Shown: piece by piece, positions 17,577-24,680 of the stretch
Layout of the letters: each line of letters starts with the position of its first letter
How positions within the stretch are numbered: position 1 is the first letter of the stretch
Assembly: GCA_964008075.1 (NCBI GenBank)
Contig: CAXGAP010000008.1
Coordinates: 1-39,666 of the forward strand
DNA length: 39,666 bases
Source: UBA724 sp964008075
GTDB taxonomy: Bacteria; Bacteroidota; Bacteroidia; Flavobacteriales; Flavobacteriaceae
Direction: 5' to 3'
The notes under the pieces: model-generated
What the model was told of the DNA's origin: nothing
The model's input: only the letters and a program-made list of their open reading frames with translations
Databases searched by the model: none
Position numbers and translations under genes: made by a program

Positions 17577-17608
17577 CAAATATACCTGATTCGGATTTTT
17601 TCATTCAA
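17577..17608 (-). promoter_or_regulatory. Promoter of ffs
   Basis: On the minus strand TTG (17608-17606), a 21-bp spacer, then TATATTTG (17584-17577), an exact TAnnTTTG. The predicted RNA 5' end at 17572 is 5 nt after the last G of the motif. This is the best promoter in the window and gives a local ruler for transcription starts. Confidence 0.75.
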
Positions 17609-17620
17609 TATTTATTGAAT
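17603..17620. repeat. 18-bp inverted repeat between ffs and the glutaminyl cyclase gene
   Basis: ATTCAATA-TT-TATTGAAT is a perfect inverted repeat with a 2-nt spacer. One arm covers the -33 TTG of the ffs promoter; the other abuts a possible -7-like TAATTTCG (17620-17627) for the divergent lipoprotein gene. It could be an operator serving both directions; chance in AT-rich DNA is not excluded. Confidence 0.45.
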
Positions 17621-17643
17621 AATTTCGTTATCTATTTCAAAAT

Positions 17644-18660
17644 ATGAGGATTCTCGTCTTTATTGCCCTAATTTTATTGTCTGGATGTAGCTCGGTTGCA
17701 CCAGGGCACTTTTCCCTAAACACAAACAGCACCACAAACGAGTTGACTGTTGGGGATACCTTGTTTTTCGAGCTATCCAACCCAAAGCAACACGACATTC
17801 AAGAAGTTCGTTATTCTCTCAATGACAGTTTGCTTGACAGCAGTTTTAAAGTGATTAACAGGCTGGGAAATCATCGTTTGATTGCCAAATTTAATGTTGA
17901 CAGCAAGCCCTTTTCAGTTGAAGAAAAATTCACAGTCTTTGCTGAGGAAGCACCTGAAATCTATACTTATAAACTGATCAACACCTACCCGCATGATAAA
18001 AATGCATACACACAGGGACTCGAATTTTATAAGGGGGAGCTTTACGAAAGTACTGGGCAATATGGTCTTTCTTCGATTCGAAAAACAGATTATGAGACTG
18101 GAGAGGTGATTCAAAAACTCTCGCTAGATGCCTCCTACTTTGGAGAAGGACTAACTTTTATCAATAACCAAGCGATTCAACTCACTTGGAAGGAAAACAT
18201 AGGTTTTGTGTATGATCCCACAAATTTTAAACTCCTACGCTCTTTCAATTATCGGAAAAGCAAAGAAGGTTGGGGCTTGTGTAATGATGAAAAGGTGATC
18301 TACAAAACAGATGGTAGTGAGAAGCTATGGACACTTGACCCAACGACTTTTGAAGAAAATGGCTATGTAGATATCGTAACCAATAAGAAGCTCATCAGCA
18401 AAGTGAACGAGTTGGAGTATGCCGATGGGTTGATTTATGCCAATACCTATCAATTCAACAAAGAGGTGGTGATTATCATCAATCCAACGAATGGTCAGGT
18501 GGTTGGGGTTGTTGATTTTTCTGGTTTAAAAGAACAAGTCACACAACACCCTCAAATCGATGTTTTTAATGGAATTGCCTATCACCCCAAACGAAATACT
18601 TTTTTTGTGACAGGAAAATACTGGGACAAACTCTTTGAGGTCGAAATTGTTAAGAAGTAG
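17644..18660 (+). CDS. Glutaminyl-peptide cyclotransferase lipoprotein (plant-type fold)
   Basis: A 338-residue lipoprotein of the plant-type five-bladed beta-propeller glutamine cyclotransferase family, which turns N-terminal glutamine into pyroglutamate. The signal peptide ends in the lipobox LSGC with Cys15. Residues about 20-110 form a beta-rich, probably Ig-like, N-terminal region not needed by the core family. The core runs from AYTQGLEF near 118 through ESTGQYG, GEGLTF, KTDGSEKLW, NELEYADG and NGIAYHP to the end. It should face the periplasm or surface. The next lipoprotein gene starts 6 bp after the stop, so the two form an operon. Confidence 0.87.
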   Translation: MRILVFIALILLSGCSSVAPGHFSLNTNSTTNELTVGDTLFFELSNPKQHDIQEVRYSLNDSLLDSSFKVINRLGNHRLIAKFNVDSKPFSVEEKFTVFAEEAPEIYTYKLINTYPHDKNAYTQGLEFYKGELYESTGQYGLSSIRKTDYETGEVIQKLSLDASYFGEGLTFINNQAIQLTWKENIGFVYDPTNFKLLRSFNYRKSKEGWGLCNDEKVIYKTDGSEKLWTLDPTTFEENGYVDIVTNKKLISKVNELEYADGLIYANTYQFNKEVVIIINPTNGQVVGVVDFSGLKEQVTQHPQIDVFNGIAYHPKRNTFFVTGKYWDKLFEVEIVKK

Positions 18661-18666
18661 ATCGCG

Positions 18667-20217
18667 ATGAAAAAGTTTTTCACGTTTATCGTTATCCTTT
18701 TAACGATTGTTTTGATCAAGTCTTGTGATTATGACCTTACCTTCTCCCCTGCCCAAACCCAAGACATCGGATTTAGCAGCGATACTGTTTATTTGGATAC
18801 TGTATTTACTTTAATTGGTTCTTCGACCTATAACCTTAGAATATACAATCTATCTGATCGAAATGTTGAAATTGGTTCCATTCGACTTGGACAAGGTAGC
18901 CAATCTCAATTTCGAATCAATGTCGATGGGATTCATGGTGAGAGCTTTGAACAAGTCGAGCTTCTTGCCAAAGACAGTATCTATGTGTTTATCGAAACCA
19001 CTGTTGATATTAAAGAATACACCCCCAACGCCACCGAATTTCTTTACAACGATCAATTGCTTGTTGATAATCAAGCTGTGGAGCTCATTACTTTGGTGAA
19101 GGACGCTATCTTTCTATATCCTGAGCGAGACAAAGATGGGATAAAAGAGATTTTGCCCTTGGGCATAGATGATGAGGGAAATGTAGTTGGTATCGAAGGA
19201 TTTTATTTGGATGATGATGAATTGGAATTTACCAATGAGAAGCCCTATGTGATTTATGGCTATGCAGGTATACCCCCTGAAAAAACAGCAGTATTTGAGG
19301 CAGGTGCTCGAATTCATTTTCATGACAACTCGGGCTTGATTGCTGCCCAATCGAGCAGTGTGCACGTATTGGGCAACCCCAGTGTTGATGAAGAACAACT
19401 TGAGGGAGAGGTGATTTTTGCAGGAGATCGTCTTGAGCCATTTTTTGAAGATATCCCTGGACAGTGGGGTACCATTTGGCTCACAGCTGGCAGCACCAAT
19501 CATATATTTCGTCATGCTACAATCAAAAATGCCTCTGTTGGTATTTTGATGGACTACAATGATGAAACAGAAAATCCGACACTATCATTAGAGCAAACTC
19601 AAATTCATAATAGCAGCACTGTTGGTCTTTGGGCAAAAACAGCTCATGTCAAGGCGGTTAACTCTATTTTTGGAAATGCAGGCAATGCTTCGTTTTATGG
19701 AAATATAGGTGGCTCTTATGAGTTTACGCACTGCACTTTTTCCAACTACTGGAATCGCAGTTTTCGTTCCACCCCTGCTGTCATCCTCAATGATTATGTA
19801 CCCATTTCTGATACAGAAGATTTTGTTATGCCTCTCGAAAAAGCAGTGTTTGCCAACTGTATCATCGATGGGAATCAATCGGTAGAGTTTGGCGTTGAGC
19901 AAAAAGGAGAACAAGAGCTATCATTTACATTGGATCATACGGCCTTGCGTTTCGATCCAAGTGATGATAGTATTTTTGAAAATCCCTACTATGATTTTAA
20001 CGCATTAGACTACTATCCAAAATTGATTGTCAACAAAAACGCCAGTTTTCACAACCCCACACAAAATGACTTTCGCATCACACAAGAAAGCGACTTCATA
20101 GGGTTGGGTAATAAAGACTATGCTGCTGGTATTCCTTTGGATTTGAAGGGCGCTGACAGAACAACATCACCTGATTTGGGTGCGTTTCAACACGTCATTT
20201 TTGAAGAGGAAGATTGA
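18667..20217 (+). CDS. Beta-helix-like surface lipoprotein, function unknown
   Basis: A 516-residue secreted protein. A hydrophobic signal segment ends at Cys20 (LIKSC), giving a plausible though not ideal lipobox. Residues about 30-110 look like an Ig/HYDIN-type domain (DTVFTLIGSSTYNLRIYN). From about 215 to 470 come repeated short beta-strand turns such as GARIHFHDNSGLI, GTIWLTAGSTNH, ASVGILMD and ANCIIDGN, typical of a right-handed parallel beta-helix. The end, SPDLGAFQ, resembles the closing motif of such proteins. From memory, proteins like this are common in Flavobacteriia without an assigned role. It is cotranscribed with the glutaminyl cyclase gene and convergent with glyA with no gap. 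Confidence 0.78.
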   Translation: MKKFFTFIVILLTIVLIKSCDYDLTFSPAQTQDIGFSSDTVYLDTVFTLIGSSTYNLRIYNLSDRNVEIGSIRLGQGSQSQFRINVDGIHGESFEQVELLAKDSIYVFIETTVDIKEYTPNATEFLYNDQLLVDNQAVELITLVKDAIFLYPERDKDGIKEILPLGIDDEGNVVGIEGFYLDDDELEFTNEKPYVIYGYAGIPPEKTAVFEAGARIHFHDNSGLIAAQSSSVHVLGNPSVDEEQLEGEVIFAGDRLEPFFEDIPGQWGTIWLTAGSTNHIFRHATIKNASVGILMDYNDETENPTLSLEQTQIHNSSTVGLWAKTAHVKAVNSIFGNAGNASFYGNIGGSYEFTHCTFSNYWNRSFRSTPAVILNDYVPISDTEDFVMPLEKAVFANCIIDGNQSVEFGVEQKGEQELSFTLDHTALRFDPSDDSIFENPYYDFNALDYYPKLIVNKNASFHNPTQNDFRITQESDFIGLGNKDYAAGIPLDLKGADRTTSPDLGAFQHVIFEEED

Positions 20218-21498
20218 TTACGCAACAAACAAAGGACGATGGGACATGAGTTGATGTACCTCTTTACCGATGCTTTGCAATGCGTCTTCATCCGAATGAT
20301 TTTTGATTGCTCGATCAATGAGATCAACCACTTGTTCCATATCGTCTTCAACTAAACCACGAGTGGTAATCGCAGCTGTTCCAAAACGAATACCTGATGT
20401 TACAAAAGGTGATTTGTCATCGAAAGGTACCATGTTCTTGTTGGCTGTTATTTCAGCTTTGACCAAGGCATGTTCAGCATCTTTACCTGAAATATCTTTG
20501 TTGCGCAAGTCAACAAGCATCATATGATTGTCCGTACCACCCGAAATGATATTGTAATCACGCGCAACGAGTGCCTTTGCCATGGCTTGTGCATTGTTAC
20601 GAACACGAACAATATAGTGCATAAAATCATCCGTTAGAGCTTCACCAAAGGCAACAGCCTTGGCAGCGATAACATGCTCAAGTGGCCCCCCTTGATTTCC
20701 TGGAAAAACGCCGCCATCCACCAAAGAGGACATCATGCGTTTCTTTCCACTTTTTAGGGTAATGCCAAATGGGTTTTCAAAATCTTTACCCATTAAAATC
20801 AAACCACCTCTTGGTCCTCGAAGGGTTTTGTGGGTTGTCGTTGTAACCACATGACAATGTGGAATGGGGTCATTGAGTAAACCCTTGGCTATTAGACCAG
20901 AGGGATGAGAAATATCAGCAAGTAAAAAAGCACCTACACTGTCAGCAATTTCTCGAAAACGTTTAAAATCGATATCACGAGAATAGGCAGACGCTCCAGC
21001 AATGATCATTTGTGGCTTTTCCTTCTCAGCCATCGCTTGAATATTGTCATAATTCAATAGGCCTGTATCTTTTTCAACTCCATAAAACACTGCATTGTAT
21101 AGACGCCCAGAAAAGTTGACAGGAGATCCATGTGTTAGATGCCCACCATGGGCAAGATCAAAGCCCATGATTTTATCTCCTGGCTTGATAAAGGCATGAT
21201 AAACAGCAGTGTTGGCTTGCGATCCAGAGTGTGGTTGAACGTTTGCATAGTCAGCACCAAACAAGGTTTTCACACGCTCAATCGCTAGGTTTTCGACTTC
21301 ATCAACCACCTCGCAACCACCATAATATCGCTTGCCAGGATAGCCCTCTGCATACTTGTTGGTCAATACAGAACCAGTGGCTTCCATGACTTGTGGACTG
21401 GTAAAGTTTTCGGAGGCAATAAGCTCAATTCCAAAGAGTTGGCGTTGGTGTTCTGCCTCAATAAGTTCAAACAGTTGATGATCTCTTACATTTTCCAT
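20218..21498 (-). CDS. glyA: Serine hydroxymethyltransferase
   Basis: GlyA is the PLP enzyme that splits serine into glycine and a one-carbon unit on tetrahydrofolate. The protein has about 426 residues, with ELIASENFTS near the start, the YAEGYPGKRYYGGCE motif, HGGHLTHG, and the PLP-lysine motif TTTTHKTLRGPRGG. The C-terminal SGIRFGTAAITTRG segment is also present. ATG 21498 is preferred; ATG 21504 is 6 nt upstream and also possible. The in-frame TTG at 21516 is rejected because it lies inside the -7 motif. Confidence 0.96.
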   Translation of the reverse strand: MENVRDHQLFELIEAEHQRQLFGIELIASENFTSPQVMEATGSVLTNKYAEGYPGKRYYGGCEVVDEVENLAIERVKTLFGADYANVQPHSGSQANTAVYHAFIKPGDKIMGFDLAHGGHLTHGSPVNFSGRLYNAVFYGVEKDTGLLNYDNIQAMAEKEKPQMIIAGASAYSRDIDFKRFREIADSVGAFLLADISHPSGLIAKGLLNDPIPHCHVVTTTTHKTLRGPRGGLILMGKDFENPFGITLKSGKKRMMSSLVDGGVFPGNQGGPLEHVIAAKAVAFGEALTDDFMHYIVRVRNNAQAMAKALVARDYNIISGGTDNHMMLVDLRNKDISGKDAEHALVKAEITANKNMVPFDDKSPFVTSGIRFGTAAITTRGLVEDDMEQVVDLIDRAIKNHSDEDALQSIGKEVHQLMSHRPLFVA

Positions 21499-21513
21499 AT
21501 GCATAGCAAAAGG

Positions 21514-21521
21514 CAAAAATA
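21514..21521 (-). promoter_or_regulatory. -7 element for glyA
   Basis: On the minus strand TATTTTTG matches TAnnTTTG, 9-15 nt before the two candidate ATG codons. The 160-bp region shared with smpB also has AATTGG/CCAATT arms at 21563-21584 but no recognisable riboswitch. Confidence 0.55.
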
Positions 21522-21667
21522 AGATAAACAGTAAAGATTTCCACAGCTTTCTTTTTTATTTTAATTGGAAGTTATAAACCAATTCTTCAACACTTCAATT
21601 CTTACACCAACTGCATAAAAACCTTTTCTGACAACCTGGAGTTTGGGTATAGCTAAATTTTAGTTCC

Positions 21668-21675
21668 TACCTTTG
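21668..21675 (+). promoter_or_regulatory. -7 element for smpB
   Basis: TACCTTTG matches TAnnTTTG exactly, and a TTG at 21643-21645 lies 22 bp upstream. The motif ends only 4 nt before the ATG at 21680, so the mRNA may begin at the start codon. Confidence 0.65.
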
Positions 21676-21679
21676 CGCC

Positions 21680-22144
21680 ATGCAAAAACAAGTCAATATC
21701 AAAAACAAGCGCGCTCGTTTTGAATATGAGCTGATCGACCAGTACACTGCTGGCATTGTATTGACAGGCACGGAAATCAAATCCATTCGTGCTTCGAAGG
21801 CTTCTATTGCCGAAAGTTTTTGTGAATTTAATGATCGTGGAGAGCTGTTTGTCATCAATATGTCTATCGAAACCTACAGTCATGGGGGGTATGTCAATCA
21901 TCGTGTGAGGGCTGATCGAAAGTTGTTGTTGCAAAAAAAAGAACTTCGAAAATTATATAAAGAGGTCAAAAATGTGGGGCTAACAATTGTGCCGCTTAAC
22001 TTGTTTATCAGCGATAAAGGCTATGCAAAACTTCGCATTGCTTTGGCGAGAGGTAAAAAGATTCATGACAAAAGAGAAACCATCAAAGACAGGGACAACA
22101 AAAGGCAGCTCGATCGTGTGAAAAAGAGCTATTCGAATCGATAA
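21680..22144 (+). CDS. smpB: SsrA-binding protein
   Basis: SmpB carries tmRNA to stalled ribosomes for trans-translation. The 154-residue protein has the family landmarks: NIKNKRARFEYEL at the start, GIVLTGTEIKSIR, GELFVINMSIETYSHGG, and the basic C-terminal tail KKIHDKRETIKDRD that enters the mRNA channel. The length is normal. It has its own promoter and is convergent with pcm with no gap. Confidence 0.97.
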   Translation: MQKQVNIKNKRARFEYELIDQYTAGIVLTGTEIKSIRASKASIAESFCEFNDRGELFVINMSIETYSHGGYVNHRVRADRKLLLQKKELRKLYKEVKNVGLTIVPLNLFISDKGYAKLRIALARGKKIHDKRETIKDRDNKRQLDRVKKSYSNR

Positions 22145-22786
22145 TCAGTTTTTGTCCGACAACATGGGAACAAATCGAAAACTCCCGTGTTTTTGCTTTT
22201 CAAATTCTTTGGCAGAGGTTCGTACAATCAGAATCATCTCTTGGGTATCCATCCCAACAGGGATCACCATTCGACCACCAATCGCGAGTTGATCCAAAAG
22301 TACGTTGGGGATTTCAGCAGCACCTGCTGTGACCAAAATTCGATCGAAAGGAGCAAAGGAAGGAAGACCCTTATAACCATCGCCAAACACTAGTTTTTTT
22401 GGGTGATAGCCCAACTTTGACAACTGACGCATACTATATCGATACAACTGGTGTTGCCGCTCAATTGAATACACATCCACGCCCAACAAGGTTAAAACAG
22501 CTGTTTGATAGCCCGATCCTGTACCGATTTCGAGTACCTTCTGGCCTTGTTCTGCTTGTAGGAGCTGGGTTTGAAACGCAACTGTATAGGGCTGAGAAAT
22601 CGTTTGTTCTGCAGCGATGGGAAATGCTTTATCTTGGTAGGCATGCGATTCAAAACTGCTATCCAGAAACAAATGGCGAGGAATGGTGCCAATGGCAGAC
22701 AAAACATCCTCGTTGGTAATTCCTTTGGTACGCAGCTGTTCGACCAAATGCCTGCGCATTCCTTGATGCTTGGTGGTATCAATCAC
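22145..22786 (-). CDS. pcm: Protein-L-isoaspartate O-methyltransferase
   Basis: Pcm repairs isomerised aspartyl residues by SAM-dependent methylation. The 213-residue protein has SAM motif I LEIGTGSGYQT at 85-95, the substrate segment AYQDKAFPIAAEQTISQPYTVA (49-70) and PVGMDTQEMILI near the end. The start is a GTG at 22786; it gives the family-like KHQGMRRHLVEQL opening, whereas the next ATG would remove it. Upstream on the minus strand TAGTTTTA resembles a -7 element but sits almost on the start codon. Confidence 0.93.
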   Translation of the reverse strand: MIDTTKHQGMRRHLVEQLRTKGITNEDVLSAIGTIPRHLFLDSSFESHAYQDKAFPIAAEQTISQPYTVAFQTQLLQAEQGQKVLEIGTGSGYQTAVLTLLGVDVYSIERQHQLYRYSMRQLSKLGYHPKKLVFGDGYKGLPSFAPFDRILVTAGAAEIPNVLLDQLAIGGRMVIPVGMDTQEMILIVRTSAKEFEKQKHGSFRFVPMLSDKN

Positions 22787-22843
22787 GTTATAAAACTACA
22801 AAGACTTTGGCTATTTTCTATGGAATAATTTATCGATAAAGCC

Positions 22844-22851
22844 TACTTTTG
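22844..22851 (+). promoter_or_regulatory. -7 element for the Gfo/Idh/MocA gene
   Basis: TACTTTTG matches TAnnTTTG and ends 5 nt before the ATG at 22857, so the transcript would have almost no leader. No TTG is seen at the standard upstream distance. Confidence 0.5.
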
Positions 22852-22856
22852 TCTCT

Positions 22857-23825
22857 ATGGATAAAAAAATTAAGATTGGGGTTCTTGGCGCTGGTCATTT
22901 AGGAAAAATACACTTACGCTTATTAAAGGAATCCAATCACTTTGATTTGGTTGGTTTTTATGATACACAACCTCAGATTGCAGCAAAGATAGCTAGAGAA
23001 TTTGGATATCAATCATTTTCAGAAATCAATCAATTACTTCGGGCTGTTGATGTAATTGATATTGTAACTCCAACACTCACCCATTTTGAGTTGGCAAAAA
23101 AAGCACTTCAAAATGGATTGCATGTATTTTTAGAAAAGCCAATCACTGCAACTGTTGAACAGGCAAATGAGTTGGTCTCTTTAGCCAAATCAAAAGGTCG
23201 ATTGGGTATGGTTGGTCAAGTTGAAAGATTCAATCCAGCATTTAGATCAGCACATTCGTATATTAAAGATCCTAAGTTTATTGAAGCACATCGATTGGCA
23301 GAGTTTAACCCTCGAGGAACAGATGTTTCTGTGATTTTGGATTTGATGATTCACGACATCGACGCTGTTTTAAGTGTAGTTAAATCCAAGGTGATCAATG
23401 TACAGGCCAATGGCGTCTCTGTCATTAGTCAAACGCCTGATATTGCCAATGCAAGATTGCAGTTTGAAAATGGCTGTGTTGCGAACTTGACAGCGAGTAG
23501 AATATCCTTAAAAACAATGCGTAAGTCTCGCTTTTTTCAGCAAGATGCTTATGTGTCTGTTGACTATTTTAAGAAGAAAGTTGAAATTGTTCGCATGCAA
23601 GATGCTCCAAAATCACCTGAAGATTTTGCAATGATTCTTAAGAACGCCGAAGGGATTGAAAAGCAGATTCTATTTGACAATCCTGAAGTTCATGAAAGCA
23701 ATGCAATTTTATCCGAATTGGAGAGTTTTGCAGATGCCATAAGAAAGAATAAAGAGCCTGTTGTATCTTTGCGGGCAGGTACTTCAGCACTTGAGGTTGC
23801 CTACCAAATCATAAACTGTTTTTAA
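22857..23825 (+). CDS. Gfo/Idh/MocA family oxidoreductase
   Basis: A 322-residue NAD(P)-dependent oxidoreductase with a Rossmann N-terminal domain (GVLGAGHLGKIH, 8-19) and the family motif LEKPI at 92-96, whose lysine is usually catalytic. The C-terminal half is the alpha/beta substrate domain, with DLMIHDIDAVLSV near 162. Substrates in this family are sugars, inositols or related compounds; none can be assigned here. Many members act in surface glycan synthesis, but no sugar-pathway gene is adjacent. The length is normal. Confidence 0.9.
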   Translation: MDKKIKIGVLGAGHLGKIHLRLLKESNHFDLVGFYDTQPQIAAKIAREFGYQSFSEINQLLRAVDVIDIVTPTLTHFELAKKALQNGLHVFLEKPITATVEQANELVSLAKSKGRLGMVGQVERFNPAFRSAHSYIKDPKFIEAHRLAEFNPRGTDVSVILDLMIHDIDAVLSVVKSKVINVQANGVSVISQTPDIANARLQFENGCVANLTASRISLKTMRKSRFFQQDAYVSVDYFKKKVEIVRMQDAPKSPEDFAMILKNAEGIEKQILFDNPEVHESNAILSELESFADAIRKNKEPVVSLRAGTSALEVAYQIINCF

Positions 23826-23827
23826 AA

Positions 23828-24049
23828 ATGTATTTAGCCCCATTTAAAGCCATTCGACCTAAGCCACAACACATGCACGTATGGGTCAATTGTCAAATTG
23901 ATAATTACTCCCAATATCTATTTGGAGAAATTGATTTTTTCCCTTATCCACAGTTGATGAATGTGATTTACTTCCCCCAAAAAGCACCTATATCAAACCA
24001 AAACCTTTGCTCGGTATGCTTATCTTTGATTTTTTTTTACAATGATTAA
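23828..24049 (+). CDS. Short ORF of uncertain status, possible DUF1015 gene remnant
   Basis: A 73-codon ORF begins 2 bp after the oxidoreductase stop and ends 5 nt inside the yggS start, in another frame. Its first residues, MYLAPFKAIRPKP, resemble the N-terminus of DUF1015 proteins (FKAIRP-type), which are normally over 350 residues long. The remaining 60 residues do not follow that family in any way I can see, and the 3' part includes the yggS -7 element at 24021. The likeliest reading is a leftover from a large deletion. It could instead be a short expressed protein or a chance frame. Confidence 0.35.
   Translation: MYLAPFKAIRPKPQHMHVWVNCQIDNYSQYLFGEIDFFPYPQLMNVIYFPQKAPISNQNLCSVCLSLIFFYND
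24021..24028 (+). promoter_or_regulatory. -7 element for the yggS operon
   Basis: TATCTTTG matches TAnnTTTG exactly, 13 nt before the yggS ATG. It lies inside the 3' end of the short upstream ORF. Confidence 0.6.
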
Positions 24050-24680
24050 AGATAATCTTTTTGCTATCCTTTCATCGATTCCTTCAGAAGTGACCCTTGT
24101 GGCTGTATCCAAAACAAAGCCTATTGATCGGATTGAAGAGGCGTATGAAAGTGGTCAGCTCGATTTTGGAGAAAACAAAGTGCAAGAGATAGTTGATAAG
24201 GCAGCAGTAATGTCCAAAAACATACGTTGGCACATGATTGGCCACTTGCAGCGAAATAAAGTTAAGTACATCGCACCATTTATTTCCCTCATTCACAGTG
24301 TTGATAGTACAAGATTAGTGAATGAGATTGATAAGCAAGGAAAGAAAAACGATAGAGTTATTGATTGTTTATTGCAAGTTCGAATTGCGCAGGAAGAAAC
24401 AAAGTTTGGGCTTACTTACGAAAATTGCGATACCCTTCTACAACAATTTGATTGCACCAATGTTCGAATTCGAGGTCTAATGGGTATGGCAAGTTTTACA
24501 ACTAATCAAGACCAAATTGAAGAAGAGTTTAGATCACTGCAACAGTACTACGACCAACACCAATCGCAGCATCAGTGGGATATTCTATCGATGGGAATGA
24601 GTGGGGATTATCGACTCGCCTTGACTTGTGGAAGCAATATGATTCGTGTTGGCAGCAAAATATTCGGAGTAAGAAATTAA
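24042..24680 (+). CDS. yggS: YggS-family pyridoxal phosphate homeostasis protein
   Basis: A 212-residue PLP-binding protein of the PLPBP/YggS family, which buffers cellular PLP rather than acting as a classical enzyme. The PLP lysine is Lys24 in VAVSKTKP. Other landmarks are FGENKVQE near 46-53, WHMIGHLQRNK near 66-76, LMGMASF, and the phosphate-binding LSMGMSGDY near 185, followed by GSNMIRVGSKIFG at the end. It starts the run yggS - exonuclease fusion - miaA, with a TAATG overlap to the next gene. Confidence 0.94.
   Translation: MIKDNLFAILSSIPSEVTLVAVSKTKPIDRIEEAYESGQLDFGENKVQEIVDKAAVMSKNIRWHMIGHLQRNKVKYIAPFISLIHSVDSTRLVNEIDKQGKKNDRVIDCLLQVRIAQEETKFGLTYENCDTLLQQFDCTNVRIRGLMGMASFTTNQDQIEEEFRSLQQYYDQHQSQHQWDILSMGMSGDYRLALTCGSNMIRVGSKIFGVRN

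Noticed and set aside
18815..19099. Reading frames of 70-130 codons overlapping the beta-helix lipoprotein gene on either strand
   Set aside because: They follow the codon pattern of the real gene in other frames and show no protein-like signature.
21514..21516. TTG as the start of glyA
   Set aside because: The codon is part of the -7 motif and would put extra residues before the conserved N-terminus.
20200..21680. A glycine or folate riboswitch near glyA
   Set aside because: The 160-bp upstream region shows only short AT-rich arms and a very short predicted leader; no riboswitch core was recognised.
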